This document shows, piece after piece, positions 45,187 through 55,057 of a DNA stretch of 64,000 nucleotides. Source of the stretch: Sphingobacterium kitahiroshimense (GTDB lineage Bacteria; Bacteroidota; Bacteroidia; Sphingobacteriales; Sphingobacteriaceae). Every line of letters starts with the position of its first letter. Positions within the stretch are counted from its first letter, which is position 1. The translations under genes and the position numbers were made by a program. Below the pieces are notes generated by a model, which made no database searches, was not told the DNA's origin, and saw only the letters and a program-made list of their open reading frames with translations. The stretch covers positions 6,014,001 through 6,078,000 of the forward strand of contig NZ_JAOQNK010000001.1 in assembly GCF_025961315.1 (NCBI RefSeq), read 5' to 3'.

Positions 45187-47760
45187 ATGAAAAAACAGCT
45201 TATTTATATATGCTTATTGTTATTCTTTGTCGTAAAACATGCAGCATTATATGCCAATGAGCCGGATTCGGCTTATATCTTTGCCTATAGTTCGGGAAAG
45301 AATGATCACCACAACGGGCTACATTTTGCATGGAGCTTGGACAAGAAAAAATGGACCACCATTGGTGCAGAAGCTAGTTTCTTACGATCTGACTACGGTC
45401 AATGGGGATCGCAGAAGAAGATGATTGATCCTTTCCTGTTTTTATCACCGACAGGAATCTGGCATTGTGTATGGAGTTTGAATCAAGAAGATGGTGCTTT
45501 TGCACATAGTGCATCGCGCGATTTGATCCAATGGGAAAGTCAGTCTTACCCTTTGGTATTTGCCGGAGGCAACTGCCTTAGTCCTGTTATTGATTACAAT
45601 AAGACAACGGGTACTTACCAAGTGATTTGGAAGACGGATCGGAGCGCTAAAGGATACTACGCTGTAGAAACGAAGGATTTTAAAATGTTTTCTACCGCAA
45701 AAAAAGCTACTGTTGTGCATAATACAAAAGTAGCGATCCGTCTCTCTGATGGTAACTATACGGGAACAGTTCATAAAGTCGCGTGGCAAATCCTAGAGAA
45801 TCTGTTAAAGAAACAGCAGTTGGATGCTTATAAGGGAAAGTTGAATAGTGAACGGATGGTCGATGATGTACAACGCTTTGCTTCACTTACTCCCCTGAAA
45901 GGAAATCTAAAATTAGATGAACATATTCCAGCGCGTAAGATCAGTGATCTACTTATCGGAGCATTTTTTGAAGATATCAATTATGCCGCTGATGGTGGAT
46001 TGTATGCCGAATTAATACAGAATAGGGGATTTGAATATACGCCTATGGATCGAAAAGAATGGCATAGTTTAACTGCTTGGCGCACCACGAATAGGGAAAC
46101 TGTTATTACGATTGATACGCTATCTCCGATTCATGAAAATAACCGGCATTATGTGACTTTGCAGGGTAAACCTGGAGCAGGAATCGTCAATGAAGGGTTT
46201 GGCGGTATTTCCATTAAGAAAGACGAGCAGTATAATTTTTCAATATATGCCCGAGGGAAATCAGGACAGTTGGGCCACTTGCAGATTCGCTTAATCGATG
46301 GGCACGGTAATACTATTGGAGAAACAAAAACGAAGAAGTTATCAAAAAAATGGGAACAGTACAAATTGGATATGGTTGGAAATGTGACCATTTCGGATGC
46401 TCGATTGGAGATTACTTATTCCAACAATGGAGCCGTCGATATGGACATGGTTTCGTTATTTCCTAAAAATACTTTCCGAAATAGAGCTAACGGTTTAAGA
46501 GCAGATCTTGCTAAGACTATTGCTGACATGAAACCTCGGTTTGTGCGTTTCCCTGGCGGCTGTGTAGCTCATGGAGATGGTATCGATAATATCTACCATT
46601 GGAAAAATACGATAGGACCTGTGGAGCAACGAAAACCACAGCGTAATCTCTGGGGGTATCATCAATCATTTGGCTTAGGCTATTTTGAATATTTCCAGTT
46701 TTGTGAAGATATGGGTGCAGAACCTGTACCCGTGGTGGCTGCAGGTGTACCTTGCCAAAATTCGGGACATCATGGTCACGAACTGGGCGGGCAGCAGTGC
46801 GGTATCCCTATGGAGGACATGGGCGATTATATTCAGGATGTTTTGGATCTCATTGAATATGCGAATGGTGATCGTAAGACATTGTGGGGAAAGAAACGTG
46901 CTGAAGCGGGTCATCCAGCTCCCTTTAACTTGAAATATATTGGCATTGGTAACGAAGATTTGATTACCGATCTGTTTAAAGAGCGCTTTACCCTGATTTA
47001 TCAAGCCGTAAAAGAGAAATATCCTGATATTGAAGTCATTGGTACAGCAGGTCCATTTTATGAAGGATCGGACTATGTGGAAGGCTGGGATTTGGCAACT
47101 AAATTAAATGTTCCTTTAATCGATGAGCATTATTACAATCCACCGGGTTGGTTTATTCATAATCAGGAGTTTTACGACCGTTATGACCGCAAGAAAGCTA
47201 AAGTATATCTTGGTGAATATGCTGCACATGTTCCCAATCGTGCTAGTACGATTGAAACAGCATTGGCAGAGGCATTACACCTGTGCAATGTCGAAAGAAA
47301 TGCCGATGTAGTCACCATGACTTCATATGCACCTCTGTTGGCCAAAGAAGGTAATACGCAATGGTCTCCAGATTTGATCTACTTTAATAATACGACAGTG
47401 AAACCTACTGTGGGTTACTATATCCAGCAGGCATTTGGACAGCATGCAGGCGATACGTATCTCTTTAGTGAATTAAAGTTATCAAATCACGATGAAGCAG
47501 TGAACAAACGTGTTGGAAAATCAATTGTGCGCGATGCTAAATCGGGTGATATCATCGTCAAATTGGTGAATTTATTACCTGTTGAAATTGACCTTGATCT
47601 TTCGACTATCGGTGTTGCAAATCAACAAGTGAATGCAACTGTTATTTCAGGAAAACCAACAGATCAGACAGCTAAACCTGTTGCAGCAACATTTCAATTA
47701 GACAGGTGCAAATTGTCTCCTTATTCGTTCACCGTTTTTCGCATTCCTGCCAAAAAATAG
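45187..47760 (+). CDS. Two-part GH51 arabinofuranosidase with partial propeller N-domain
   Basis: An 857-residue secreted protein with signal peptide (MKKQLIYICLLLFFVVKHAALYA). Residues about 28-210 resemble the first blades of a GH43-like beta-propeller (AYIFAYSSGKN, KMIDPFLFLSPTGIWHCVWSL, RDLIQWES) but the blades carrying the second Asp and the Glu acid are not visible, so this module is probably non-catalytic. From about residue 245 it is GH51 (ISDLLIGAFFEDINYAADGG), with a CBM4-like insertion, acid/base Glu590 (GNED) and nucleophile Glu677 (GEYAAH). It starts the second run of arabinan genes and is followed after 8 bp by a GH43 gene. Confidence 0.9.
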   Translation: MKKQLIYICLLLFFVVKHAALYANEPDSAYIFAYSSGKNDHHNGLHFAWSLDKKKWTTIGAEASFLRSDYGQWGSQKKMIDPFLFLSPTGIWHCVWSLNQEDGAFAHSASRDLIQWESQSYPLVFAGGNCLSPVIDYNKTTGTYQVIWKTDRSAKGYYAVETKDFKMFSTAKKATVVHNTKVAIRLSDGNYTGTVHKVAWQILENLLKKQQLDAYKGKLNSERMVDDVQRFASLTPLKGNLKLDEHIPARKISDLLIGAFFEDINYAADGGLYAELIQNRGFEYTPMDRKEWHSLTAWRTTNRETVITIDTLSPIHENNRHYVTLQGKPGAGIVNEGFGGISIKKDEQYNFSIYARGKSGQLGHLQIRLIDGHGNTIGETKTKKLSKKWEQYKLDMVGNVTISDARLEITYSNNGAVDMDMVSLFPKNTFRNRANGLRADLAKTIADMKPRFVRFPGGCVAHGDGIDNIYHWKNTIGPVEQRKPQRNLWGYHQSFGLGYFEYFQFCEDMGAEPVPVVAAGVPCQNSGHHGHELGGQQCGIPMEDMGDYIQDVLDLIEYANGDRKTLWGKKRAEAGHPAPFNLKYIGIGNEDLITDLFKERFTLIYQAVKEKYPDIEVIGTAGPFYEGSDYVEGWDLATKLNVPLIDEHYYNPPGWFIHNQEFYDRYDRKKAKVYLGEYAAHVPNRASTIETALAEALHLCNVERNADVVTMTSYAPLLAKEGNTQWSPDLIYFNNTTVKPTVGYYIQQAFGQHAGDTYLFSELKLSNHDEAVNKRVGKSIVRDAKSGDIIVKLVNLLPVEIDLDLSTIGVANQQVNATVISGKPTDQTAKPVAATFQLDRCKLSPYSFTVFRIPAKK

Positions 47761-47768
47761 TAAGCATT

Positions 47769-48845
47769 ATGAAAAAGATACAATTTATGATCAGGTGGTC
47801 ATTGCTGATGTTATTTATACAGCATGGAGCAATTGCACTTGGACAAAGTAAAAAGGCTTTAAAAATTGCTCCAGTAGCCTATCTGTTTGCTTATTTTTCT
47901 GACAACAGCCCTGACGGTGAACAGGTTCGCTATGCAATAAGTAAAGATGGTATAGATTTTCAGCCTTTGAATGGAGGGGAACCGGTCATTGCATCGGACA
48001 GCATTGCCTTAAAAAAAAGTATTCGGGATCCGCATATTATGCGTGCTGAAGATGGAAAATCGTTCTATATGGTTTTAACGGATATGCGTTCAAGCGAAGG
48101 TTGGCAGAGTAATGATGGTATCATCTTGATGAAAAGTACCGATCTTATCCATTGGGAACATCAGGCGATTGATTTTCCAACACGTTTTCCTAATTTAAAA
48201 GGATTTGATCAGGAAAATTTACATGCCGTGTGGGCGCCACAAACGATTTGGGATGTAGTCGAGAAAAAATACATGATCTACTATTCGATAGGTAGACATG
48301 ACTGGGAGTATGCAGTAGGGGATAAAAAACAGCCCTATTTTAAAATCTTCTACTCCTATGCAAATGCCGATTTTACGGATATCAGTACACCAGAGCTGTT
48401 ATTTGATTTTGGCACAGCAGCCATTGATGGTGATATCGTATATGATAAAAAGATGCAGGAATATGTGTTGTTTTTTAAAGATGAGGGCTTATCTACAGTG
48501 AATAATGGTTTTCGTACAAGAAGTGGCGTAATGCGGGCAACAAGTAAAAATATAACTGGACCATATGAGACCGAATATCGTCATCTCAATGTGGATCAAA
48601 AGAAACCTGTTGAAGGTTCTAGTGTATTTAAATCGATTCATTCAGATGAATACATTTTGATGTATGACTGCTATACGGAAGGCTATTATCAGTTTTGCAA
48701 AAGTTCGGACCTTACGCATTTCAATTTTATAAAAAATACGCCGATGGGTGGAGCATTTACACCAAGGCATGGTTCTGTCATGCCGATAACTGCTAAAGAA
48801 CTGTCCATGTTGACTAAAAAATATGGAATGCCTACAGGCTTTTAA
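47769..48845 (+). CDS. GH43-family glycoside hydrolase
   Basis: A 358-residue secreted five-bladed propeller enzyme, starting at ATG 47769 (the frame reaches back to 47706, inside the previous gene, without support). Signal peptide about residues 1-29. The GH43 triad is readable: base Asp87 in IRDPHIMR, pKa-modulating Asp220 in AIDGDIV, acid Glu282 in VEGSSVF. Likely releases L-arabinofuranose from arabinan or arabinoxylan; the subfamily is not resolved. A strong terminator (48884-48923) ends this unit. Confidence 0.88.
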   Translation: MKKIQFMIRWSLLMLFIQHGAIALGQSKKALKIAPVAYLFAYFSDNSPDGEQVRYAISKDGIDFQPLNGGEPVIASDSIALKKSIRDPHIMRAEDGKSFYMVLTDMRSSEGWQSNDGIILMKSTDLIHWEHQAIDFPTRFPNLKGFDQENLHAVWAPQTIWDVVEKKYMIYYSIGRHDWEYAVGDKKQPYFKIFYSYANADFTDISTPELLFDFGTAAIDGDIVYDKKMQEYVLFFKDEGLSTVNNGFRTRSGVMRATSKNITGPYETEYRHLNVDQKKPVEGSSVFKSIHSDEYILMYDCYTEGYYQFCKSSDLTHFNFIKNTPMGGAFTPRHGSVMPITAKELSMLTKKYGMPTGF

Positions 48846-48883
48846 GATTGGAATGCATAACAGTTCTCCTCCAAATAAAGTCT

Positions 48884-48923
48884 CAATATAGATGGTCACA
48901 GGAAGGAGTGATCATCTATATTG
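48884..48923 (+). terminator. Strong hairpin terminator after GH43
   Basis: A 16-bp stem (48884-48899 with 48908-48923, 15 of 16 pairs) and an 8-nt loop, 38 bp after the GH43 stop, followed by TTGTTAATTAG. Confidence 0.8.
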
Positions 48924-48995
48924 TTGTTAATTAGTCTTTTAAATCTTGTTTGTTAAGTGTAATTACTTAGGTAGATTCAAACTTATATGAATTTT

Positions 48996-49026
48996 AAAAA
49001 TAAATGTTTGTTTTACATTTATTTTT
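48996..49026. promoter_or_regulatory. Putative AraR box 3 (before susC)
   Basis: A perfect dyad: AAAAATAAATGT (48996-49007), 7-bp spacer TTGTTTT, ACATTTATTTTT (49015-49026). It is the best of the three sites and lies 272 bp upstream of the susC start. Confidence 0.75.
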
Positions 49027-49297
49027 TTATATTTGTTTTACAATTATAACCAACACATTTTTAAAACCCTCAATAAAAGACTATGAATTTGTAATGCTAT
49101 GCTTGACTTTTTTATCAGGGGTAAAAAAAATTTGTCACTTTTTTTTAAGTGTATTTTTAACATTTAATAAATAACTTTTTATGTATTCTTAAACATGCTG
49201 ACTTGCGGTATACTTGTCGCTTTATTTACGTCAAGAAATTATCTAAAATTGGCAAGATCGTAGGTAACCAAAATCAGTTATTGAAAACGAATAAATT

Positions 49298-52200
49298 ATG
49301 AAAAACTTAAAGATTCTTTACTTATATGTTTTTATGAGTTTAATATCCATAATGACATATGCACAAACTAAAATTACGGGGCAGGTAATTAACAAGGACA
49401 AGGAGCCGATTGTAGGAGCCAGTGTGCTTGTTGAAGGAATGCCCAATTTAATAACCAGTACAGACAATACTGGTCGATTTCAACTGCATGATGGAAAAGG
49501 CTATTTAGTGATCACTTATGTCGGATACAAAACACAACGTATTGCGATTGGCAACCAGACTAACTTTTCGGTTGTGTTGGAAACGAGTGATCAATCTTTG
49601 GACGAAGTTGTGGTCGTGGGTTACGGTACGCAATCCAAACGGAATATCTCTGGCGCTGTCAGTAATATCAAGTCAGATGATATTGTACGTACTTCTTCTA
49701 CGACAGCTGCAGGAGCTTTGGCAGGCAAAGTACAAGGTATCTCCGTCCGTGGAAAAGACGCTCGTCCTGGGAGAGGAGCAGCAATTGAGATTCGTAATAT
49801 GGGAAATCCGCTTTATGTGATCGATGGTATTTCCTATGACGGTCAAACAGGAACGGATTGGGTTGGAACACAAAACGGTTCTGGAGCAGATATGTTCAAT
49901 GCCTTAAATTTGGAAGATATCGAAAGTATATCGATCTTGAAGGATGCTGCTGCTGCAATTTATGGATTTAGAGCAGCGGGTGGTGTTGTTTTAATCACGA
50001 CAAAAAAAGGAAATAAGGGCGGAACTGCAAAAGTAAATATCAATGGCTATCAAGGCTGGCAAAATCTAACTCGTTTTCCTGAATTAGCCAATGCAGCGCA
50101 ATATACCCGAGGTCTTGTGGAGGCGGCTCAAAATGAAAACAAAGATCCAAATGCGGTATATACACCCCAAGAACTTGAAAAATGGCAAATGGGGACAGAG
50201 CCAGGCTACAAAAGTTACGATTATTACGATATGATTATTCGTAAGAATATACCACAGCGCTACATTAATGCGAATATGACAGGAGGGAGTGATAAGTCTA
50301 ATTATTTTCTTTCAGTTGGACACCTGACACAGGATGCGATGATCAAAGACTTTAATTACAAGCGCACCAATTTGCAAGCCAATATGGAAGCGACTGTTTT
50401 GGAAGGGTTGACAATAGGTACACAGATTTCAGGAAGGCATGAAGGAACACAAGATGTGGGTCTGCCAGGAGGAGATGGCTATTTTTCATCTATTTTGGCG
50501 ATGTTCAAAAACAGGCCTACTGTAGCACCTTACGCTAATGATAACCCTAAATATCCGAATCATACTAACGACTTTGCTTATAATCCAGCAGTTTTTGATC
50601 GTGATATTGCGGGCTACAAGGACAATAAATATTTGGCAGGTAATGTAAACCTATTTGCCTCCTATAAAACAAAATTTGGTCTTTCTGCTAAAGGAACTGT
50701 GTCGTACAACTATACCAATAATAAATTTGATGGTTTCCAGTATACTTATGATGTGTATCGCTTTGAAAACGATGAATATAAAGCTACAGGAGGCACACGT
50801 TCTGGATGGCGTTATGATACCAATCTGGATATTGTTTCGCGCTCGGCGCAATTCCTAATTGATTACAATAAAAATATCGGTCATCATGCCCTTTCAGGTA
50901 CATTAGGATATGAACGTTCGGATTGGGTACGTACGATCCGCTCATTAGGAGCAAATCCAACGAACAATTACATCCCGATAATGCGACTCGCTGAAGTTAA
51001 TGACCTTGGAGATGATTGGTCTTATGAAGCTCGTGCAGGTTACATAGGTCGATTAAACTATAATTACAAGGGTAAGTATTTAGTTGAGTTATTAGGTCGA
51101 TACGATGGTTCATACTTATATTATAAGGATCGCCGTTGGGGATTTTTTCCGGGAGCATCTGTCGCATGGCGAGTATCGGATGAAAACTTTTTTGAACCCT
51201 TGAAAAGTGTTGTCACAGACTTCAAAATTCGGGCATCTGCAGGACAAACAGGTTTGGAAAATGGCGTCAATATGCACGGCTATCTAGCAGGCTACAATTG
51301 GTCTCAAGGAGATGCGATTCTTGATGGTAATTATGTGACAGGTGTGCAACCACGTGGTGTTCCTATCAGAAATCTATCATGGGTGAAGAATACCACTTAC
51401 AACATCGGGCTGGATGCAGGTTTATTTGGTAATAAATTGACGCTGACAGCTGATGCCTTCCAGATTATCCGTACTGGATTTCCGGGTAAACGTTATGATG
51501 TGTTATTACCTGATGAGATCGGATATGCGCTACCTAATGAGAATCTGGGTAAGAATGGATACTATGGAGCTGAAGGTATGATCACTTATACGGATAAAAT
51601 CGGTGAATTGAATTATGTGGTGAGTGGAAATGTTACCTATTCTCGTTTTAAGAATATCGAATCTTATAAACCGCGCTTCAGCAACTCCTGGAACGAATAC
51701 CGGAATTCAAACGAAGATCGTTGGGGAGGTGTATGGTGGGGCTACCAAGTTGTCGGCCGCTTCCAATCGGAAGAGGAGATTCGCAATCATCCAATTAACA
51801 ATGATGGTTCAAATAACCGGAACCAACTGCCTGGAGATTTTATCTACAAGGATGTTAATGGTGATGGTGTGATTAATAATCTGGACGAACGTCCAATCGG
51901 TTATCAAACCGGGTGGGCTCCGATTATTTCATTTGGAGGACGAATAGGACTAAATTGGAAAGGTATTGATCTGAATGCTGATTTCTCCGGAGGAGCGATG
52001 CAATCATGGTTTCAAGATTACGAATTGCGCAATGCATTCCATGGTGGCGGAAATTTACCAGCATATCTCTTAGAAGATAGATGGCATCGTACTGATCCTT
52101 ATGATGCAAATAGTGAATGGGTATCAGGATATTATCCTGCACTACGTAATGGTAATTCTGGACCTAATCATAGAAATAGTGATTTTTGGTTAACAAATGT

Positions 52201-52423
52201 TCGTTATTTAAGAATCAGAAATCTTGAGCTTGGCTATAATTTTTCTAATGATCTCATCAAAAAAATTAAAGCTGAGAAAATCCGAGTGTATGTCAATGGT
52301 TCTAATCTATTTTCCTTTGACAACGTGAAGAAATTTCAGATCGATCCAGAGATTGAAGCTGCGGCAGCAGTGGTATATCCGCAGCAGCGCGTATTTATGG
52401 TTGGGTTCAATTTAACATTTTAA
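49298..52423 (+). CDS. susC: SusC-family TonB-dependent outer-membrane transporter
   Basis: A 1041-residue outer-membrane receptor. Signal peptide (MKNLKILYLYVFMSLISIMTYA, then Q), CarboxypepD-like domain (about 25-105, ITGQVINKDKEPIVGASVLVEG), TonB box region (DEVVVVGYG), plug (about 115-235, ending with IESISILKDAAAAIYG) and 22-strand barrel ending in an aromatic, VGFNLTF. With SusD it imports oligosaccharides using TonB energy. It is immediately followed by susD (12 bp). No extracytoplasmic sigma factor gene is adjacent; control is probably through the AraR box. Confidence 0.96.
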   Translation: MKNLKILYLYVFMSLISIMTYAQTKITGQVINKDKEPIVGASVLVEGMPNLITSTDNTGRFQLHDGKGYLVITYVGYKTQRIAIGNQTNFSVVLETSDQSLDEVVVVGYGTQSKRNISGAVSNIKSDDIVRTSSTTAAGALAGKVQGISVRGKDARPGRGAAIEIRNMGNPLYVIDGISYDGQTGTDWVGTQNGSGADMFNALNLEDIESISILKDAAAAIYGFRAAGGVVLITTKKGNKGGTAKVNINGYQGWQNLTRFPELANAAQYTRGLVEAAQNENKDPNAVYTPQELEKWQMGTEPGYKSYDYYDMIIRKNIPQRYINANMTGGSDKSNYFLSVGHLTQDAMIKDFNYKRTNLQANMEATVLEGLTIGTQISGRHEGTQDVGLPGGDGYFSSILAMFKNRPTVAPYANDNPKYPNHTNDFAYNPAVFDRDIAGYKDNKYLAGNVNLFASYKTKFGLSAKGTVSYNYTNNKFDGFQYTYDVYRFENDEYKATGGTRSGWRYDTNLDIVSRSAQFLIDYNKNIGHHALSGTLGYERSDWVRTIRSLGANPTNNYIPIMRLAEVNDLGDDWSYEARAGYIGRLNYNYKGKYLVELLGRYDGSYLYYKDRRWGFFPGASVAWRVSDENFFEPLKSVVTDFKIRASAGQTGLENGVNMHGYLAGYNWSQGDAILDGNYVTGVQPRGVPIRNLSWVKNTTYNIGLDAGLFGNKLTLTADAFQIIRTGFPGKRYDVLLPDEIGYALPNENLGKNGYYGAEGMITYTDKIGELNYVVSGNVTYSRFKNIESYKPRFSNSWNEYRNSNEDRWGGVWWGYQVVGRFQSEEEIRNHPINNDGSNNRNQLPGDFIYKDVNGDGVINNLDERPIGYQTGWAPIISFGGRIGLNWKGIDLNADFSGGAMQSWFQDYELRNAFHGGGNLPAYLLEDRWHRTDPYDANSEWVSGYYPALRNGNSGPNHRNSDFWLTNVRYLRIRNLELGYNFSNDLIKKIKAEKIRVYVNGSNLFSFDNVKKFQIDPEIEAAAAVVYPQQRVFMVGFNLTF

Positions 52424-52435
52424 AGAAAATCAACA

Positions 52436-54292
52436 ATGAAAAAATTATATACTTGTTTAGCGCTGTTTGTCTGCCTTGGATTTGGAGGTTGTAAACACGA
52501 CAATTGGTTAGATCGAGATTCAAAAACATTAATTACTGACGATCAACTTTGGAATGATCCAAAATTGCTGACTTCGTTGATGGCAAACTATTATAACCGT
52601 TTACCGACGTTACATGGTGTTTTCAACAGCGGAGGAATGACTGAGCTGGACGATGCCATGTGGTCTGGGCACCGTGATCAGAATGGACGCAATGATTTTC
52701 AATTTGGGGATGATTATGGACGCTATTGGGATTATGGATTGATTCGAGATATCAACCTTTCGCTAGAAAATATAGAAACTTTGGGTCTCCAACTAACGGA
52801 AACAACAAAAAAACAATATATAGCTGAAATGCGCTTTGTCCGCGCGCTTGTTTATTTTGAAATGGTAAAACGTATGGGTGGAGTTCCTATCGTGACAAAA
52901 CAGATGATTTATGACTTCAGTGGTGATCCAACACCGCTTCAGTTGCCCCGAGCAAAGGAGCATGAGGTTTACGATTTTATTTACCAAGAGATGGAAGCGA
53001 TTAAAGAAGATCTCGGAAATAATGCGACTAGTAAAACCAGAGCCAATAAATATACTGTTCTAGCTGTACAGAGTAGAGCCATGTTATATGCAGCATCCTT
53101 AGCCAAATATAATGGGCTGATGGCTGAACCTGTAGTAACAGCAGGCAATGAAGTCGGTATACCTGCGGCTATGGCCAGCGATTATTATCGTAAATCATTG
53201 GCCGCTTCTAAAGAACTTATGAGCGGTCCTTTTACCTTGTTTAAAGAGAACCCTGACAAAGGCGTTAATTTTTACGAAATGTTAAACAAAAAGACTGGAT
53301 CTGAAGTGATTTTTGCAAAGGATTTTGCTGTGGGTCTTAAAGTTCATCGATTTGCGCATGAAAATATTGTCAAAAGTTTAACGGAGGATAATGAAGCCAC
53401 CTCTGGAATCTCGCCTTCGCTTAGCTTAGTGGAAAGTTTCGATTATTTAGATGGTCGAAAAGGAACATTACAGGATCGTGATGCGAATGGAAACTATATT
53501 GCTTATGCACATATTGATGATATTTTCAAAAATAAGGATGCACGATTATATGGTACCGTCATTTACCCAGGAAGTTCCTTCCGAAATACAGCAGTTAGTA
53601 TTCAAGCAGGAGTTGCTACTTGGCAAAATGGGGCGTACCAACTTGTCACCGCGCCAGAATTGGGGAAGCAATTGGGCGATGAACTTGGGACAGCAAATGC
53701 AGGTGGATTATGGACTGGTTTTGACGGCCCCAAAGATGATGCACAGGATGTGAGTAATACAGGATTTTACATCCGCAAATTTGTTAGTGATGCACCTGCT
53801 GCTAGTGCTAGAGGTACTTCGGCTGCAAATTGGTGGCCTTGGTTCCGTTTAGGTGAAATTTATTTAAACGCCGCGGAAGCAAGTTTTGAACTCGGTCAGG
53901 TTGGCGAGGCCACGCAATATATCAATACCTTACGTGAACGTGCTGGATTTCCAGCAAACAGCATCAGCACATTGACGATGGAGATCATCCGTAATGAGCG
54001 TCGGGTAGAATTGGCTTTTGAAGATCACCGGTTTTTTGATTTAAAAAGATGGCGTTTGGCGCATATCATTTGGAATGGCGCTGAAAATGATCCTAATGCT
54101 GTGGTACGGGGCTTATATGGATACCGTGTAGTGCGTCTAGGCCATGCAGATCATGGGAAGTTTATCTATGCACGTGTCAAACCTAGTCGTTTCCGTAGAG
54201 CACGATTCTTTCGTTTAGCAAATTATTATTCTGCTATTGAGCAAAAGGTATTGGACAATAATCCAAAAATTGTTAGAAATCCGTTGCATTAA
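52436..54292 (+). CDS. susD: SusD-family surface glycan-binding lipoprotein
   Basis: A 618-residue lipoprotein: signal with lipobox GFGGC (Cys19), then the TPR-rich SusD fold. Typical elements: a segment of WLDRDSKTLITDDQLWND type near the start, YIAEMRFVRALVYFEMVKRMGGVPI (here in the usual SusD position), a central variable binding part, and the C-terminal WPWFRLGEIYLNAAEASFELG plus NERRVELAFEDHRFFDLKRW. It caps the SusC pore and binds the incoming glycan. Longer than average (about 500-560), with the extra length in the centre. Confidence 0.95.
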   Translation: MKKLYTCLALFVCLGFGGCKHDNWLDRDSKTLITDDQLWNDPKLLTSLMANYYNRLPTLHGVFNSGGMTELDDAMWSGHRDQNGRNDFQFGDDYGRYWDYGLIRDINLSLENIETLGLQLTETTKKQYIAEMRFVRALVYFEMVKRMGGVPIVTKQMIYDFSGDPTPLQLPRAKEHEVYDFIYQEMEAIKEDLGNNATSKTRANKYTVLAVQSRAMLYAASLAKYNGLMAEPVVTAGNEVGIPAAMASDYYRKSLAASKELMSGPFTLFKENPDKGVNFYEMLNKKTGSEVIFAKDFAVGLKVHRFAHENIVKSLTEDNEATSGISPSLSLVESFDYLDGRKGTLQDRDANGNYIAYAHIDDIFKNKDARLYGTVIYPGSSFRNTAVSIQAGVATWQNGAYQLVTAPELGKQLGDELGTANAGGLWTGFDGPKDDAQDVSNTGFYIRKFVSDAPAASARGTSAANWWPWFRLGEIYLNAAEASFELGQVGEATQYINTLRERAGFPANSISTLTMEIIRNERRVELAFEDHRFFDLKRWRLAHIIWNGAENDPNAVVRGLYGYRVVRLGHADHGKFIYARVKPSRFRRARFFRLANYYSAIEQKVLDNNPKIVRNPLH

Positions 54293-54303
54293 TTTATTGA
54301 ATT

Positions 54304-54981
54304 ATGAAAAAGAATATTTTAACTCTACTAACCGCTACACTAGGTTTTTTGGCTGTTGGTTGTGAATATGATAATTTTGAAGCTCCTAAAGAATTTTTAT
54401 CTGGCAAAGTGGTCTTTGAGGGCAAGGCGGTTGGTGTAAGAAATAACGGTACTGAACTGGAGCTATGGCAGGACGGTTATCCCTTAAAATCAGCTATCCC
54501 TGTATTTATTAATCAAGCAGGAGAATTTTCTGCAAATCTGTTTCGGGGCAAATATAAATTGGTTCGAAAAGGAAATGCGCCTTGGCTACAGCAATCGACT
54601 GATACAATTCTCGTAAACGTGAATGGAAATACGGTGCTTGATGTGCCGGTAACGCCTTATTTCGTCATTGGAAATGAAAGTTTTCAGGTTGCCAATAATC
54701 AAATAGCGGCAACCTTCACGGTTAAAAAAACGACCGAATCGGCTAAACTCGATCAAGTGAAACTTTTCTTGAGTAAATCTATTTTGACCGATCATGTTCT
54801 TTCTGATCAAGATATTAATGTTGATCTTCCACAAGTCTTATTCGGTACTGAAACGCGCATCACGAGACAATTGTCTGATAAATTCAAAGGGCAGGCATAT
54901 ATCTTTGTGCGTATCGGGGTGAAATCTTCATCTGCTGGAGAGTATATTTATACTCCGGTACAAAAGATCATGCTTAATTAA
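54304..54981 (+). CDS. DUF3823 surface lipoprotein
   Basis: A 225-residue lipoprotein with Cys20 in LAVGC. The family pattern is visible: an early GKVVFEGKAVGVR strand, ELWQDGYPLKS, FSANLFRGKYKLV, and VPVTPYF at the domain junction, then a second beta-sandwich. DUF3823 proteins follow susC/susD in many Bacteroidota loci and probably bind glycan at the cell surface. It lies 11 bp after susD. Confidence 0.9.
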   Translation: MKKNILTLLTATLGFLAVGCEYDNFEAPKEFLSGKVVFEGKAVGVRNNGTELELWQDGYPLKSAIPVFINQAGEFSANLFRGKYKLVRKGNAPWLQQSTDTILVNVNGNTVLDVPVTPYFVIGNESFQVANNQIAATFTVKKTTESAKLDQVKLFLSKSILTDHVLSDQDINVDLPQVLFGTETRITRQLSDKFKGQAYIFVRIGVKSSSAGEYIYTPVQKIMLN

Positions 54982-55057
54982 AGTATGTTGTTCTATTTGT
55001 AAATTCGTGAAATGCATGCTCAACCTAATTTTATTTACTCTATAACTTAAATCTTAC

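Larger units (their letters stand above)
48846..49297. promoter_or_regulatory. Terminator and susC promoter region
   Basis: A 452-bp spacer with no gene. It contains the hairpin terminator at 48884-48923, the putative AraR box 3 at 48996-49026, and AT-rich sequence leading to susC. Confidence 0.7.
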
